64,000 bases of DNA from Streptosporangium amethystogenes. Lineage in GTDB: Bacteria; Actinomycetota; Actinomycetes; Streptosporangiales; Streptosporangiaceae. Shown one piece after another: positions 24,872 to 33,918 of the stretch (the first letter of the stretch is position 1; the number at the start of each line of letters is the position of its first letter). The notes below the pieces were generated by a model, which was not told the DNA's origin, did not search any database, and saw nothing but the letters and a program-made list of their open reading frames with translations. The position numbers were made by a program, and so were the translations under genes. The stretch spans positions 1 to 64,000 of the forward strand of contig NZ_JOEQ01000010.1 of NCBI RefSeq assembly GCF_000721075.1, in the 5' to 3' direction.

Positions 24872-25504
24872 ATGAACCGACCCGAGCTTCCCGCGACCGG
24901 CACCGGCCTGCTGGTACTGCACGCCCTGCGCTGCGGCGGCAGTGCCGGCCTCACCCGCCTGGCCAGGGCCACGGGTCTCGGTGAATCCGATGTCGAGTCC
25001 GAGCTGATCGACCTCGCGGTCGCCGGTCTCGTCACGCACATGGCCGGCGAATTCGGCGGGTGGAGTCTGTCGGACACCGGCCGGGTCGTGGACGCCGAAC
25101 GGATCACCGACGAGCTGGAGTCGGCCGGTGCCCGCGCCGCCGTGACCGCGGCGTTCGACGGCTTTCTCGTGCTCAACCCGGAGTTGCTCGACCTGTGCAC
25201 GGCATGGCAACTCCGATCCGTCGACGGTGTCACGACCGCCAACGACCACGGCGACCCCTCCTACGACGCCCGGGTCCTCGCCCGATTCGCCGAGTTCGAC
25301 CGGCGCGCCGCCGTCGTCGGCGCCGAGCTGTCCGCGGCGTTGCCTCGATTCGGCCGCTACCGAACCCGCCTCACCGAAGCCCTCGATCTCGCCACCTCCG
25401 GCGCGTTGGAGTACGTGGCCGACGGCACCGCGTCGTACCACGCCGTGTGGGCCGAGCTTCACGAGGACCTGCTCGCCACCCTTGGGATCCCCCGATGGGT
25501 ATGA
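24872..25504 (+). CDS. Winged-helix (MarR-like) protein coupled to PPDK-like gene, 210 aa
   Basis: The ATG at 24872 follows CAGGAGG. The N-terminal part is a winged-helix-like fold (LLVLHALRCGGSAGLTRLAR, LGESDVESELIDLAVAGLVT, then GGWSLSDTGR). The C-terminal part is helical (ARFAEFDRRAAVVGAELSAA). No catalytic motif is visible. Its stop overlaps the start of the PPDK-like gene (ATGA), so the two are made together. It may regulate or be a partner of that enzyme. Paralogues with this pairing occur in actinomycetes, but I cannot name a function. Confidence 0.7.
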   Translation: MNRPELPATGTGLLVLHALRCGGSAGLTRLARATGLGESDVESELIDLAVAGLVTHMAGEFGGWSLSDTGRVVDAERITDELESAGARAAVTAAFDGFLVLNPELLDLCTAWQLRSVDGVTTANDHGDPSYDARVLARFAEFDRRAAVVGAELSAALPRFGRYRTRLTEALDLATSGALEYVADGTASYHAVWAELHEDLLATLGIPRWV

Positions 25505-27057
25505 GATGGATTCGCCCGCTCTCCACGCGGGTCGAGGAGACGGCGGAGACGCTGGGCGGCAAGGCACACGGCCTGGTGGTCCTGCGCCGTCTCGGGTTGC
25601 CGGTGCCGGCCGGGTTCGTCGTCACCACCCAGGCATGTCGCGCGTTCCTGCGTGACGGGCGTCTTCCCGACGGACTCGACGACGAACTCGCGGCGGCCGT
25701 CACCGACCTCGAAGCCGCCACCGGGCGCCACTTCGGGGGATCACAGGTGCCGTTGGCGGTGTCCGTTCGCTCCGGGGCCGGGGTGTCGATGCCCGGCATG
25801 ATGAACACGATCCTCAACCTCGGCCTCACGACCGGAGCCACGGCCGGGTTGGCGGCCGAGACGGGCGACTCGCGGTTCGCGCTGGATTCGCGGCTGCGGT
25901 TCCTGTCCAGCTTCACCGCCGCGATCACCGACCTGGACGTAGGGCGGGGAGCCGGCGACGAGACACCGATCCGGCGACGAGGTGACCGGCCGATTCCGGA
26001 CGACGCGTCCCGGCAGTTGGAGCTGGCGGTCAGGGCCGTGTTCTCGTCATGGGACACACCGCGCGCCCGAACCTACCGCGAACTGCATGACATCCCGCAC
26101 GACCTCGGCACGGCCGCGATCGTACAGACGATGGTGTTCGGGAACCGCGATGACCACAGCGGCACCGGAGTCGCGTTCAGCCGGGACCCCAACACCGGGG
26201 AGAACGTCCCGTTCGGCGAAGTCCTGTTCGGACACCAGGGCGAAGACGTCGTCTCCGGCAGATCGTTGACCCGGCCCCTGCACGAACTCGCCGACCGGGA
26301 ACCGGCGGTATGGACCGGCCTCCTCGACGCCCTGGGCCGGGTCGAGGGGCACTACCGCGACGCGTGCTACGTCGAGTTCACCTTCCAGGCCGGGGAGCTG
26401 TGGATTCTGCAGGTCCGACCTGGCCGGTTCGTCGGGGGGGCCGCCGTCCGCGTGGCGGCCGAGCTCGCCGACGAGCGCGTGATCGGACGTCACGAGGCGC
26501 TGCTCAGGATCTCACCGCGGCATCTCCAGCACGTCCGTACACCCCGGATAGTGGCAACCGCCGACATCCTGGCCCGAGGGCTGGGCGCCTGTCCCGGTGT
26601 CGCGGTCGGCAGGGTGGCGACCACGGCCGACCGAGCGGTGCGGATGGCCGCGGACGGCCCGGTCATCCTGGTACGGCCGGAGACCTCCCCGCACGACATG
26701 CGCGGCCTGGCGGTCGCCGCCGGAATCGTCACCGCCCGTGGCGGGCCGGCCAGCCACGCCGCGGTCGTCGCACGAGCGATGGGAAAACCCGCCGTCGTGG
26801 GGGTCGGCGACCTCGTCGTTGACGTCGCCGGCGCCTCGGTGCGAGCCGGTGGGCGCACCATCGGTGAGGGCACCCTCGTCACCATCGACGGGACCGGTGG
26901 CGAGGTCGCCCTCGGCAGCCCCCGTACCGTCACGACCGCGGCCGACGTCCACCTGCGTCGCCTCCTCGAATGGGCCGACGACGTATCGGGCGACCACTCC
27001 GAACGCGACGAGACCCGGCGCCTCGACGCCGCCCATGCCGTACTCCGTCACGACTAG
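25501..27057 (+). CDS. Short PPDK-like PEP/ATP-binding + phosphohistidine protein, 518 aa
   Basis: Residues about 1-330 match the PPDK/PEP-synthase nucleotide-binding domain (GGKAHGLVVLRRLGLPVPAG, SVRSGAGVSMPGMMNTILNL, then RDPNTGENVPFGEVL). Residues about 390-490 are the swivelling phosphohistidine domain (TARGGPASHAAVVARAMGKP). The C-terminal PEP-binding barrel of PPDK (about 350 aa) is absent, with a clean stop and the tail ending AVLRHD. It can presumably autophosphorylate the His but has no recognised acceptor domain. ATG 25501 is chosen from the ATGA overlap. Confidence 0.8.
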   Translation: MRWIRPLSTRVEETAETLGGKAHGLVVLRRLGLPVPAGFVVTTQACRAFLRDGRLPDGLDDELAAAVTDLEAATGRHFGGSQVPLAVSVRSGAGVSMPGMMNTILNLGLTTGATAGLAAETGDSRFALDSRLRFLSSFTAAITDLDVGRGAGDETPIRRRGDRPIPDDASRQLELAVRAVFSSWDTPRARTYRELHDIPHDLGTAAIVQTMVFGNRDDHSGTGVAFSRDPNTGENVPFGEVLFGHQGEDVVSGRSLTRPLHELADREPAVWTGLLDALGRVEGHYRDACYVEFTFQAGELWILQVRPGRFVGGAAVRVAAELADERVIGRHEALLRISPRHLQHVRTPRIVATADILARGLGACPGVAVGRVATTADRAVRMAADGPVILVRPETSPHDMRGLAVAAGIVTARGGPASHAAVVARAMGKPAVVGVGDLVVDVAGASVRAGGRTIGEGTLVTIDGTGGEVALGSPRTVTTAADVHLRRLLEWADDVSGDHSERDETRRLDAAHAVLRHD

Positions 27058-27265
27058 GGCCGGTACGGACTTCGAATCCACAAGATGGCTCCGCGGAGGC
27101 CGACCTCGCGGGGCAAACGCTGCCCGATGCCTGCTCCGGTCCGGCCTTTCACGGTGACGGGCGCGTCAGGACAGCCTCGAAAAGCGCTCAGCGGCGCCCC
27201 AGGATCACTCGTCACCGGACGAGGGGCGGTCCTGGTTGATCTACGGCTTTCCGCCACACCGCCAC

Positions 27266-27853
27266 TCAGGGCCGCACGCCGGACCCGAACCCCGTCCACC
27301 GCAGGTCAGCCGGGAGGTGACCCATGTCGTTGTACAACAGCACCGTCGGTGCCACGCCGTCGCGATACTCGATCGCCGTCAGCGCCGTGTTTCCGCAGTT
27401 CAGCCCCAGCCACCGCGCCGGTGGCGCGTCGAGGGCGTGCCGCACCAGCCAGGCCACCGGATAGGCGTGGGTGACCAGGACCTCGTGGGTCTCGGTTTCG
27501 GCGGGGCGCGCGAACCTGTCGATCAGCGCGTCCGCGAGGGCCGCGCCCGCAGCGGCTTCCGCGGCGTCGTACCCATCGAAGAACCCCGCCCACGCGGGGG
27601 GCATCTCGTCCGGCACGTGCGGCACGTGGTCGACCAGCTCGGCCGCTTCCCGCACCGCGACGCCCGGCAGGTATCCACCGACGATCCGGGCGGAGCGCAC
27701 CGCCCGGGGAAGGGGCGAATGCCACACCGCGTCGACCGGCAGGGCCGCGAGGCGCTCCCCGACCAGTTCCGACTGCCACCGCCCGACCTCGGTCAACTCG
27801 CCAAATGGGTCCGCCGCGCCGTGCCGAATCACGTACAGGTGCCGAGTCGCCAT
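27266..27853 (-). CDS. Histidine phosphatase superfamily protein, 195 aa
   Basis: This is a phosphoglycerate-mutase-like fold: the RHG motif is in LYVIRHGAAD, the second His is in VTHAYPVAW, and Arg pairs in WHSPLPRAVRSARI. The ATG at 27853 is chosen as MATRHLYVIRHG; a longer frame to 27946 has no such motif. Its substrate is unknown. It is convergent with the PPDK-like gene, and the 208-bp gap between them has no gene. Confidence 0.85.
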   Translation of the reverse strand: MATRHLYVIRHGAADPFGELTEVGRWQSELVGERLAALPVDAVWHSPLPRAVRSARIVGGYLPGVAVREAAELVDHVPHVPDEMPPAWAGFFDGYDAAEAAAGAALADALIDRFARPAETETHEVLVTHAYPVAWLVRHALDAPPARWLGLNCGNTALTAIEYRDGVAPTVLLYNDMGHLPADLRWTGFGSGVRP

Positions 27854-27869
27854 TGTCAGCCCCCGGGTC

Positions 27870-27965
27870 TCAGGTCCATACCGCATGGCAGGAGCCGACG
27901 CTCGTCCCCGGCGCGGGCCCGCTCGGAAGGTTCGAGCACAGCGCACCCCTGGTAAGTCGAACCAT
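27870..27965 (-). CDS. Possible 31-aa leader ORF
   Basis: ATG 27965 has a strong GGGGAGG ribosome-binding site eight bases upstream, and its stop is 16 bp before the histidine-phosphatase start. The peptide (MVRLTRGALCSNLPSGPAPG and 11 more residues) has no recognised family. It could be a translated leader or chance. The remaining 27966-28193 contains no supported gene. Confidence 0.3.
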   Translation of the reverse strand: MVRLTRGALCSNLPSGPAPGTSVGSCHAVWT

Positions 27966-28193
27966 CACTGTTCCTCCCCTGGCCAACCCGAACAAGATAC
28001 TCACAAAATCCAAATGGTAACAACATTCGAATAGGCGAGACCGGGGCAACGCGGACAAGCCAGGCGCTGTAGCGTCGCAACGCTACGTCCGGTGAGTGCG
28101 CCGGAGCATCTTCCGGCCAGGGCCGACAGGATCCGGTCGAAGACCTGGGATCAGTCAGGCCCCACCGGGAAGTGCTCGTCCACATCACCTCTG

Positions 28194-28952
28194 TCAGTCA
28201 CCGGTGAAGTCGGGTTGGCGTCCTTCCTGGATCGAGGCGAAGCCTTCGCGGAGGTCCTGGGTGCCGAACATCAGTTGGTAGCCCCGGCGTTCCAGGGCGA
28301 TGCCGGCTTCGAAGGAGGCGTCCAGGCCGAGGCGTACGACCTCCTTGATCTGCCGTACGGCCAGGCGCGGGCGGGAGGCGATCAGCGCGGCCAGTTCAAC
28401 GGCCCGGCCGATGGCGTTTCCTTCCACCACCTCGGAGACGTAGCCGAGCCGGTGGGCGTCGGCCGCGCTCAGGGGGGCTCCGGTGAGAAGGGCGTACATC
28501 GCGTTCTGCCGTCCGATGGTGCGGGGCAGACGCTGGGTCGCGCCGCCGCCGGGTACCAGGCCGATGGTGACCTCGGTCTGCGCGAAGCGCGCGTTCTCCG
28601 CCGCGATGACGAAGTCGCACTGGAGGATGAACTCGTTGCCACCGCCGAACGCGTCTCCGTTCACGGCGGCGATCACCGGCTTGCCGCTGTACCAGAACGC
28701 CTGGTGGGTGTAGGCGCGGATCGCGCCCACCACGTCGCGGTCGGCCTGTTCGTTCAGGTCGGCGCCGACGGCGAAGACGGTGTCGCCGCCGGTCAGGACG
28801 ATCGCGCCGATGTCGTCGTCCCTGTTGAGGGAGTCGATGGCGGCGGCGAGCAGCTCACGTACCTCGGTGTTGAGCGCGTTCCGCACCTCCGGCCGGTTGA
28901 GCCGGACGATCGCGACGCCGTCGCGGGGCTTTTCGATCTCGACAACTGCCAT
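28194..28952 (-). CDS. Enoyl-CoA hydratase/isomerase family protein, 252 aa
   Basis: This is a crotonase-fold enzyme. The oxyanion-hole segments are AVGADLNEQ and NGDAFGGGNEF, and catalytic Glu candidates lie in FAQTEVTIGLVPGGGATQRL. The length is typical. It hydrates 2-enoyl-CoA or acts on a related CoA ester. It is the last gene of the minus-strand Rieske oxygenase operon (39 bp after the unknown 177-aa gene), so the product of the oxygenase probably passes through a CoA-bound intermediate. Confidence 0.85.
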   Translation of the reverse strand: MAVVEIEKPRDGVAIVRLNRPEVRNALNTEVRELLAAAIDSLNRDDDIGAIVLTGGDTVFAVGADLNEQADRDVVGAIRAYTHQAFWYSGKPVIAAVNGDAFGGGNEFILQCDFVIAAENARFAQTEVTIGLVPGGGATQRLPRTIGRQNAMYALLTGAPLSAADAHRLGYVSEVVEGNAIGRAVELAALIASRPRLAVRQIKEVVRLGLDASFEAGIALERRGYQLMFGTQDLREGFASIQEGRQPDFTGD

Positions 28953-28991
28953 GGTGGCCTTTCGGTCGGCCCGATCGCGGGCGGAGGGAGG

Positions 28992-29525
28992 TCAGCGGTG
29001 GGACTCGAAGGTGTCCATGTTCGGGTTGTTCCTAAGCTTTCCGAAGATCTCGGAACCGCCATTGATCCAGTACGGGGACTCGGGCGCACCGGTCGCGCCG
29101 TCGAGGTCGGTGACGCCGATGAAGCAGATCATGAACCAGATCAGCTCCGCCGCGAACATCTCCGGGTGCTCGCGCGGGATCCGCCCGCCGACCCGCCGAG
29201 TCCACTCGGTCATGGCCGTGTCCAGGTCGATCCGGAAGCCCAGCGTGATGTCGGGGAGATCCGTGTCGTGGAAGGTCACCAGAAGCCGGTCCTTGTCCTC
29301 CTCCTTCGCGTATGTCACCCCTTCGAAAGTGAACGCGGGCCAGAAGGGCCGGTCGTGGAGGTACTCGTCCTCGGTCGGCGGGTGCGAGGTGCGGCGGTTG
29401 GTGCGGTAGCGGTCGCTCAGCAGCGACCACATGTGGCCCCGGATCACCCCGAACAGCGCGGTGTCCTCGGTCTGACCGCCGTCATGTGCGTGCGTCGTGC
29501 CGTCCTTGGCGGGATTGCCGTTCAC
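28992..29525 (-). CDS. Unknown 177-aa protein in the Rieske operon
   Basis: The GTG at 29525 overlaps the reductase stop (GTGA), which supports translation. The protein is soluble, rich in Trp, Phe and acidic residues (FWPAFTFEGVTYAKEEDKDR, LLVTFHDTDLPDITLGFRID), with a hydrophobic AAELIWFMICFIGVTDLDGA segment. No cofactor motif, signal peptide or recognised domain is seen. Position between the redox chain and the hydratase suggests an accessory role in the oxygenase pathway. I do not recognise the family. Confidence 0.6.
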   Translation of the reverse strand: MNGNPAKDGTTHAHDGGQTEDTALFGVIRGHMWSLLSDRYRTNRRTSHPPTEDEYLHDRPFWPAFTFEGVTYAKEEDKDRLLVTFHDTDLPDITLGFRIDLDTAMTEWTRRVGGRIPREHPEMFAAELIWFMICFIGVTDLDGATGAPESPYWINGGSEIFGKLRNNPNMDTFESHR

Positions 29526-30766
29526 GTTGCGTACGCTCCCTCGGTCGTCATTCCTTCGGACTGGATACGCGCCTTCATCCGCATCACCGCACGCGGCGCG
29601 TTGACCCCGGCCGCGGCGACGACCCGGCCCTTTCGGAAGTAGGTCACGAACGGGTGCCCGCCCGCCCCGGCCGTCTCGACATGGACCTCGTCGTGGTCGC
29701 GCGCGTGGCCGACCATCTGGTACTTGAGCCCGTACTGGTCGGACCAGAAGTACGGCACGTCCGCGAACGCCGGGGGCTCCCGGCCCTGCTGCCCGGCCTG
29801 CCAGCTCTCGACGGCGTGCCGTGCCTGGGCCGACGCGTTGCTCCAGTGCTCGACCCGCATCCGGCGCCCGAACAGGGGGTGCCTCCAGTTGGCGACGTCC
29901 CCGGCCGCGAAGATGTTCGGCCGCGCGGTGCGCAGGGCCTCGTCGCAGCCGAGGCCGTCGGAGAGGTCGAGCCCGCTGCCGTCCAGCCAGTCGCAGGCGG
30001 TCACCGCGCCGAGCCCGAGAACGACCAGATCGGCCGTGGTCTCCCCGCCATCGTCAAAGGTCAGGACGGCCGGGCCGTCCGGGCCGTCCGCCGACAGGCC
30101 GGTGACGGTCGTCAACAGCCGGGTCGTGACGCCGTGGGCGCGGTGCCGGTCCAGGCAGAACCGCCCCAGCTCGGCACCGAACACGGGCTCCATCGGCAGC
30201 CGCCCCTGCACGACCAGTTCCACCGGCAGTCCGCAGGACCGCAACGACGCGGCCATCTCACTGCCGATCAGGCCCGCGCCGACGACCACCGTGCGCGGCC
30301 GCCCGGCCAGCCGCTCCTTGATCCGCTCGGCGTCGGCGAGGGTTCGCAGGCAGTGGACCCCTGGCAGCCCCGCGAACCCCTGCGGTACGCGGGCACGCAT
30401 GCCGGTGCAGACGAACAGGGCGTCGAAGGGGATCCATTCGCCGTCGGACGACTCCCCTCCGGCCTCCGTCTCACGGGTGACCAGCACCCGGTCGGCGTCC
30501 GGGTCGAGCCGCGCGCACACCGCGCGGTCCGCGATCCGCAGCCGCAGGCCGTACTCCTGGGCCGGCAGGCGGATCCCGTCGGGGGTGACCTTGCCCTGGA
30601 TGAGTTCCTTGGACAGGGCGGGCCTGGAGTACGGGGCCACGCCTTCGGGTCCCCGTACCCAGACGACTTCGCCGGTGAAGCCGCGCCGGTCGAGTTCGGC
30701 GACCACCGTGTGCCCGGCGAGCGAGCCGCCGGCCACCACGATGGTCTTTGAGGTGTTGCCCGCCAC
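29522..30766 (-). CDS. NAD(P)H:ferredoxin reductase (FAD), 414 aa
   Basis: It has two Rossmann motifs, GGSLAGHTVV near the N-terminus for FAD and VVVGAGLIGSEMA near residue 160 for NAD(P)H. It also has the FAD-contacting IFAAGDVANW and the C-terminal reductase domain. It should transfer electrons from NAD(P)H to the adjacent ferredoxin (30773-30967), and from there to the Rieske oxygenase. The GTG start at 30766 follows GGAGG, 6 bp after the ferredoxin stop. Confidence 0.9.
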   Translation of the reverse strand: MAGNTSKTIVVAGGSLAGHTVVAELDRRGFTGEVVWVRGPEGVAPYSRPALSKELIQGKVTPDGIRLPAQEYGLRLRIADRAVCARLDPDADRVLVTRETEAGGESSDGEWIPFDALFVCTGMRARVPQGFAGLPGVHCLRTLADAERIKERLAGRPRTVVVGAGLIGSEMAASLRSCGLPVELVVQGRLPMEPVFGAELGRFCLDRHRAHGVTTRLLTTVTGLSADGPDGPAVLTFDDGGETTADLVVLGLGAVTACDWLDGSGLDLSDGLGCDEALRTARPNIFAAGDVANWRHPLFGRRMRVEHWSNASAQARHAVESWQAGQQGREPPAFADVPYFWSDQYGLKYQMVGHARDHDEVHVETAGAGGHPFVTYFRKGRVVAAAGVNAPRAVMRMKARIQSEGMTTEGAYAT

Positions 30767-30772
30767 GGTCGT

Positions 30773-30967
30773 TCATTCCTCCAGGGTCAGGGCGAGGACC
30801 GGGCAGGAGGTGACCGACTGCCGGACCTGGGCGTGGATTGCCGGGTCGTCGGGGATCTCGTCCACGATGTGCAGCGTCAGGTCGTCGTCGATGTCGAAGA
30901 CCTCGGGGGCGATGCCCATGCACACGCCGTTGCCGTCGCACAGGTTGCGATCAACAGTGAGTTTCAT
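30773..30967 (-). CDS. 3Fe-4S-type ferredoxin, 64 aa
   Basis: The cysteine pattern NLCDGNGVCMG (C-x5-C) and the terminal SCPVLAL (CP) match small actinomycete 3Fe-4S ferredoxins that serve oxygenases. The position normally holding the fourth cluster ligand is Met in CMG. It lies 21 bp after the oxygenase gene and directly ahead of the reductase, giving a complete three-component electron chain. Confidence 0.9.
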   Translation of the reverse strand: MKLTVDRNLCDGNGVCMGIAPEVFDIDDDLTLHIVDEIPDDPAIHAQVRQSVTSCPVLALTLEE

Positions 30968-30988
30968 GTCGTGTCCTCATACAAGTTT

Positions 30989-32206
30989 TCAGAGGGTGGC
31001 CGAGGGCTTGAGGGCGCTGTCGGCCAGGTCCACGTAGTCCTGGTAGCGCTTCAGCAGCCACTGGTTGAACTGGAGGAGCGACTCCTCCTGGTAGGAGTAG
31101 CGGCCGGGACGGCGGAAGCGGGAGCGCATGCCCTTCTGCAGGGAGGCGTCCGAGCTGGCGTCCTGCAGATGGAAGAGGACGAGACCATCCTGGGCGATCT
31201 TGTAGAGCTGCTCGAAGCGGGGGTGCTTGGTGGACTCCTCCGGATACAGGTGGCCGATGCGCAGGTTCATGTGCTCGGGCCCGTCCGGCAGGACGAGGTA
31301 GTAGAACAGGCCCTCCGGCACCGCCCCGAAGCCCAGGTTCGGCGGGATCGAGGCGAAGATGACCTGGTTGCGTTCCTTCTCGGTGAGCGTCGGGATCACC
31401 GGGAGCAGGGCCTTGGTGGTCGGGTTGAAGCCGGCGTCGGGGTGGTAGAAGCCGGTCGGGTGGTAGATCGCGCCCTCGTCGGGGCTGATGTCGACGAAGC
31501 TGGTCAGCCTGACGTGCGCGAAGTCGTGCAGCATGCCGTGGAGATAGGCGCTGTGGTATGGCTCGATGCCGTTCTCCAACTGGGACTTCCAGTTCCAGTT
31601 GTTGTCGCGCAGCTCGGCCACCGGCATGCTCAGCATCTCGCCGATGTGGTAGTTCTCCAGCTCGGCGGTCAGCTTGGTGAGCGTGGGCGCGAGCGGCTTC
31701 GCGTCCGGGTCGAGGTTGGTGAAGACGAAGCCGTTCCAGATCTCGACCCGGTGCGAGGGCAGGTAGGCCTCTCCCTTCAGGTTCTTGAGGCCGATGGTGT
31801 CGTTCATGGACGGCGCCGCGATGAGGTTGCCGTCCAGGCCGTAGGTCCAGGCGTGGAAGGGACAGCGGAAGAGCTTGCCGGTGTTCCCCGACCCCTCGCA
31901 CACCAGGTGGGCCCGGTGCGCGCAGATCGGAGAGAGCACCCGGATCTCCATGTCCTTGCCGCGGACCATCATCAGGGGTTCGTTGCCCATGTCAACGCGC
32001 ACGAAGTCGCCGGGCTTCGGGATCTCGTCGACGCGGCCGAGGCACAGCCACTGCCGCATGAAGATGGCCTCCTGCTCGAAGGCGTAGAACTCCGGATCGA
32101 CATAGCACTCGCGGGGAAGGTTCCATCCGGTGGCCATGTCGCGGGAGCCCTCTTCGATGACCTTGAGGATCCGCCGGAGGTTCGTTGAAACGGGCGCCTG
32201 ACCCAT
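30989..32206 (-). CDS. Rieske ring-hydroxylating oxygenase alpha subunit, 405 aa
   Basis: The Rieske cluster ligands are C95, H97, C115 and H118 (ICAHRAH, FRCPFHAW). The mononuclear iron site is in the NGIEPYHSAYLH segment (His pair, Glu/Asp nearby). No beta-subunit gene is present, so this is an alpha-only enzyme. The ATG has AAGGAG upstream. Its substrate is unknown. The nucleobase-type permease encoded 58 bp upstream suggests an N-heterocycle. Confidence 0.9.
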   Translation of the reverse strand: MGQAPVSTNLRRILKVIEEGSRDMATGWNLPRECYVDPEFYAFEQEAIFMRQWLCLGRVDEIPKPGDFVRVDMGNEPLMMVRGKDMEIRVLSPICAHRAHLVCEGSGNTGKLFRCPFHAWTYGLDGNLIAAPSMNDTIGLKNLKGEAYLPSHRVEIWNGFVFTNLDPDAKPLAPTLTKLTAELENYHIGEMLSMPVAELRDNNWNWKSQLENGIEPYHSAYLHGMLHDFAHVRLTSFVDISPDEGAIYHPTGFYHPDAGFNPTTKALLPVIPTLTEKERNQVIFASIPPNLGFGAVPEGLFYYLVLPDGPEHMNLRIGHLYPEESTKHPRFEQLYKIAQDGLVLFHLQDASSDASLQKGMRSRFRRPGRYSYQEESLLQFNQWLLKRYQDYVDLADSALKPSATL

Positions 32207-32264
32207 GATGGTGGTGCTCCTTAGGACTTCTGCGATACGTGTGGAATGACGCCGGGCATGGGAG

Positions 32265-33662
32265 TCACACCGTGCTCTTGGTGCTCTCCTGGGCGTCGGG
32301 ACTTTCGGTGGCCTGGGTGGCCGGTGTGCTCTCGCGGACCAGCAGGTGGTTGAAGAGCAGGTTGAGCAGCAACGCCACCAGCACGGTGGCCGTGATGGCG
32401 CTGCCGAGGATGAACTGCGCGTCCTGGTGGAAGTTCTGGTAGATGGCGGGCACCACGACCGGCAGCATGCCGACGCCGAGAGCGACGGCGACGATGAGCA
32501 GGTTCTGGTTGCCCTCGAAGTCGACCTTCTGCAGCATCTGGATGCCCACGGCCGCCGTCATCGCGAACATCACCAGGCCGGCGCCGCCGATCACGGGCCC
32601 GGGCAGGCTGGCGACGACCTCGCCGAGCTTGGGAATGGCTCCCATGATCACCAGCAGTACGCCGGTGACCGTGATGACGTAACGGCTTTTGACCTTGGTA
32701 AGGCTGATCAGCCCGACGTTCTGCCCGAACGTGGAGTCCGGCACGGAGTTCATGAACCCGGCGAGCATGGCGGCGAGGCCGTCGGTGGCCAGCCCGCGGG
32801 CCATATCCCTGTCGGTGACCTTCTTGCCGACGGCGTCGCCGATGGCGAGGACGCACGCGGTCATCTCGCTGAAGACCACGACCATGGCCACGCACATCGC
32901 GATGATCGGGACGACCCGGAATTCCGGCGCGCCGAAATGCAGTGGCGTGGAGAAGCCGAACCACTTGGCACCGGCCACGGACGAGAAGTCGCCAAGACCC
33001 ATGGACCAGGCGATCACCGCCCCGATGACAAGGCCGAAGAGCACCGAGACGTTGCGGGCGAACCCCTTGAACAGGCGGTTCACCAACACGATGATCACCA
33101 CGACGGTGAAGGCCAGCAGGATGTACCGCGCGCTCGCGTAGTCCGCCGCGGCCGGATCGGAGCCGATGATCAGATCGGCGCTGACCTTGATCAGCGAGAG
33201 CCCGATGATCGTGATCACACAACCGGTGACCAGGCTCGGGAAGAACCTCAGCACCTTGGAGAACGGCCAGGCGATCAGGATCCCGAAGACGCCGGCCACG
33301 ATCATCGAGCCGTACATGGTCGGCAGGCCGTACTCGGAGCCGATCAGGATCATCGGGGTGAGGAAGGTGAACGAGGCACCCGCGACCACCGGCATCCGGA
33401 TGCCGAAGAAGCGGGTCAGGCCGACACTTTGGATGATGGTGGCGATGCCGGCCACCAGCAGGTCGGCGTTGACGATCAGTGCGATGGTGTGCGTGTCGAG
33501 CTTCAGCACCGCGCCCAGCACGAGCGGAACGGCCACGCAGCCCGCATACATGATCAACATGTGTTGCAGGCCGAAGAAGAACAGTTGGGGGATGGGCAGG
33601 ACTTCGTCTACCGGGTGGCGATTCGAAGTCGCTGGCTTGGGTGCGCGGACGGTAGGTGACAC
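32265..33662 (-). CDS. Nucleobase:cation symporter-2 (NAT/NCS2) permease, 465 aa
   Basis: It has about 12-14 membrane helices. The NAT signature is intact as STFGQNVGLISLTKVKSR, preceded by the conserved VVFSEMTACVLAIGD. The family imports xanthine, urate or uracil with protons. The GTG at 33662 is selected for its AGGAGA ribosome-binding site; a TTG at 33725 would add 21 poorly placed residues. It is upstream of the Rieske oxygenase and divergent from the racemase-fold gene at 33953, tying both units to a purine-, pyrimidine- or ureide-like substrate. Confidence 0.85.
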   Translation of the reverse strand: MSPTVRAPKPATSNRHPVDEVLPIPQLFFFGLQHMLIMYAGCVAVPLVLGAVLKLDTHTIALIVNADLLVAGIATIIQSVGLTRFFGIRMPVVAGASFTFLTPMILIGSEYGLPTMYGSMIVAGVFGILIAWPFSKVLRFFPSLVTGCVITIIGLSLIKVSADLIIGSDPAAADYASARYILLAFTVVVIIVLVNRLFKGFARNVSVLFGLVIGAVIAWSMGLGDFSSVAGAKWFGFSTPLHFGAPEFRVVPIIAMCVAMVVVFSEMTACVLAIGDAVGKKVTDRDMARGLATDGLAAMLAGFMNSVPDSTFGQNVGLISLTKVKSRYVITVTGVLLVIMGAIPKLGEVVASLPGPVIGGAGLVMFAMTAAVGIQMLQKVDFEGNQNLLIVAVALGVGMLPVVVPAIYQNFHQDAQFILGSAITATVLVALLLNLLFNHLLVRESTPATQATESPDAQESTKSTV

Positions 33663-33910
33663 GGCGGTCTCCTGGGCACTGAGTGAAACGCGCCCTGGTC
33701 CCTCCGGCGGCGTCGACAAGGCCAAGATCCGGAGTTATGGGCGGGCGTATGCAATACCTGCCTGAGCAGGAGTCCTCGTTACTCCGACGGTCGAGGTCAC
33801 CCGTCGAAGATCCGGTTCAGTGAGTATCCGGTAGTGCGGTATATGGAGATTAAGGGCGTCCCATATCAGTGTCAACGACTTGTTTTCCTGCGGATCGCTT
33901 CTTAGGATCC

Positions 33911-33918
33911 TGTATACC
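33911..33918. promoter_or_regulatory. Candidate FCD-GntR operator in the divergent gap
   Basis: TGTATACC has a central GTATAC palindrome of the kind bound by many FCD-type GntR regulators. GTAT-GCA-ATAC at 33747-33757 and ATATGG/CCATAT at 33841-33866 are further symmetric elements in the same 290-bp gap between the permease and racemase-fold genes. The regulator at 35652 is the likely binder. Confidence 0.4.
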
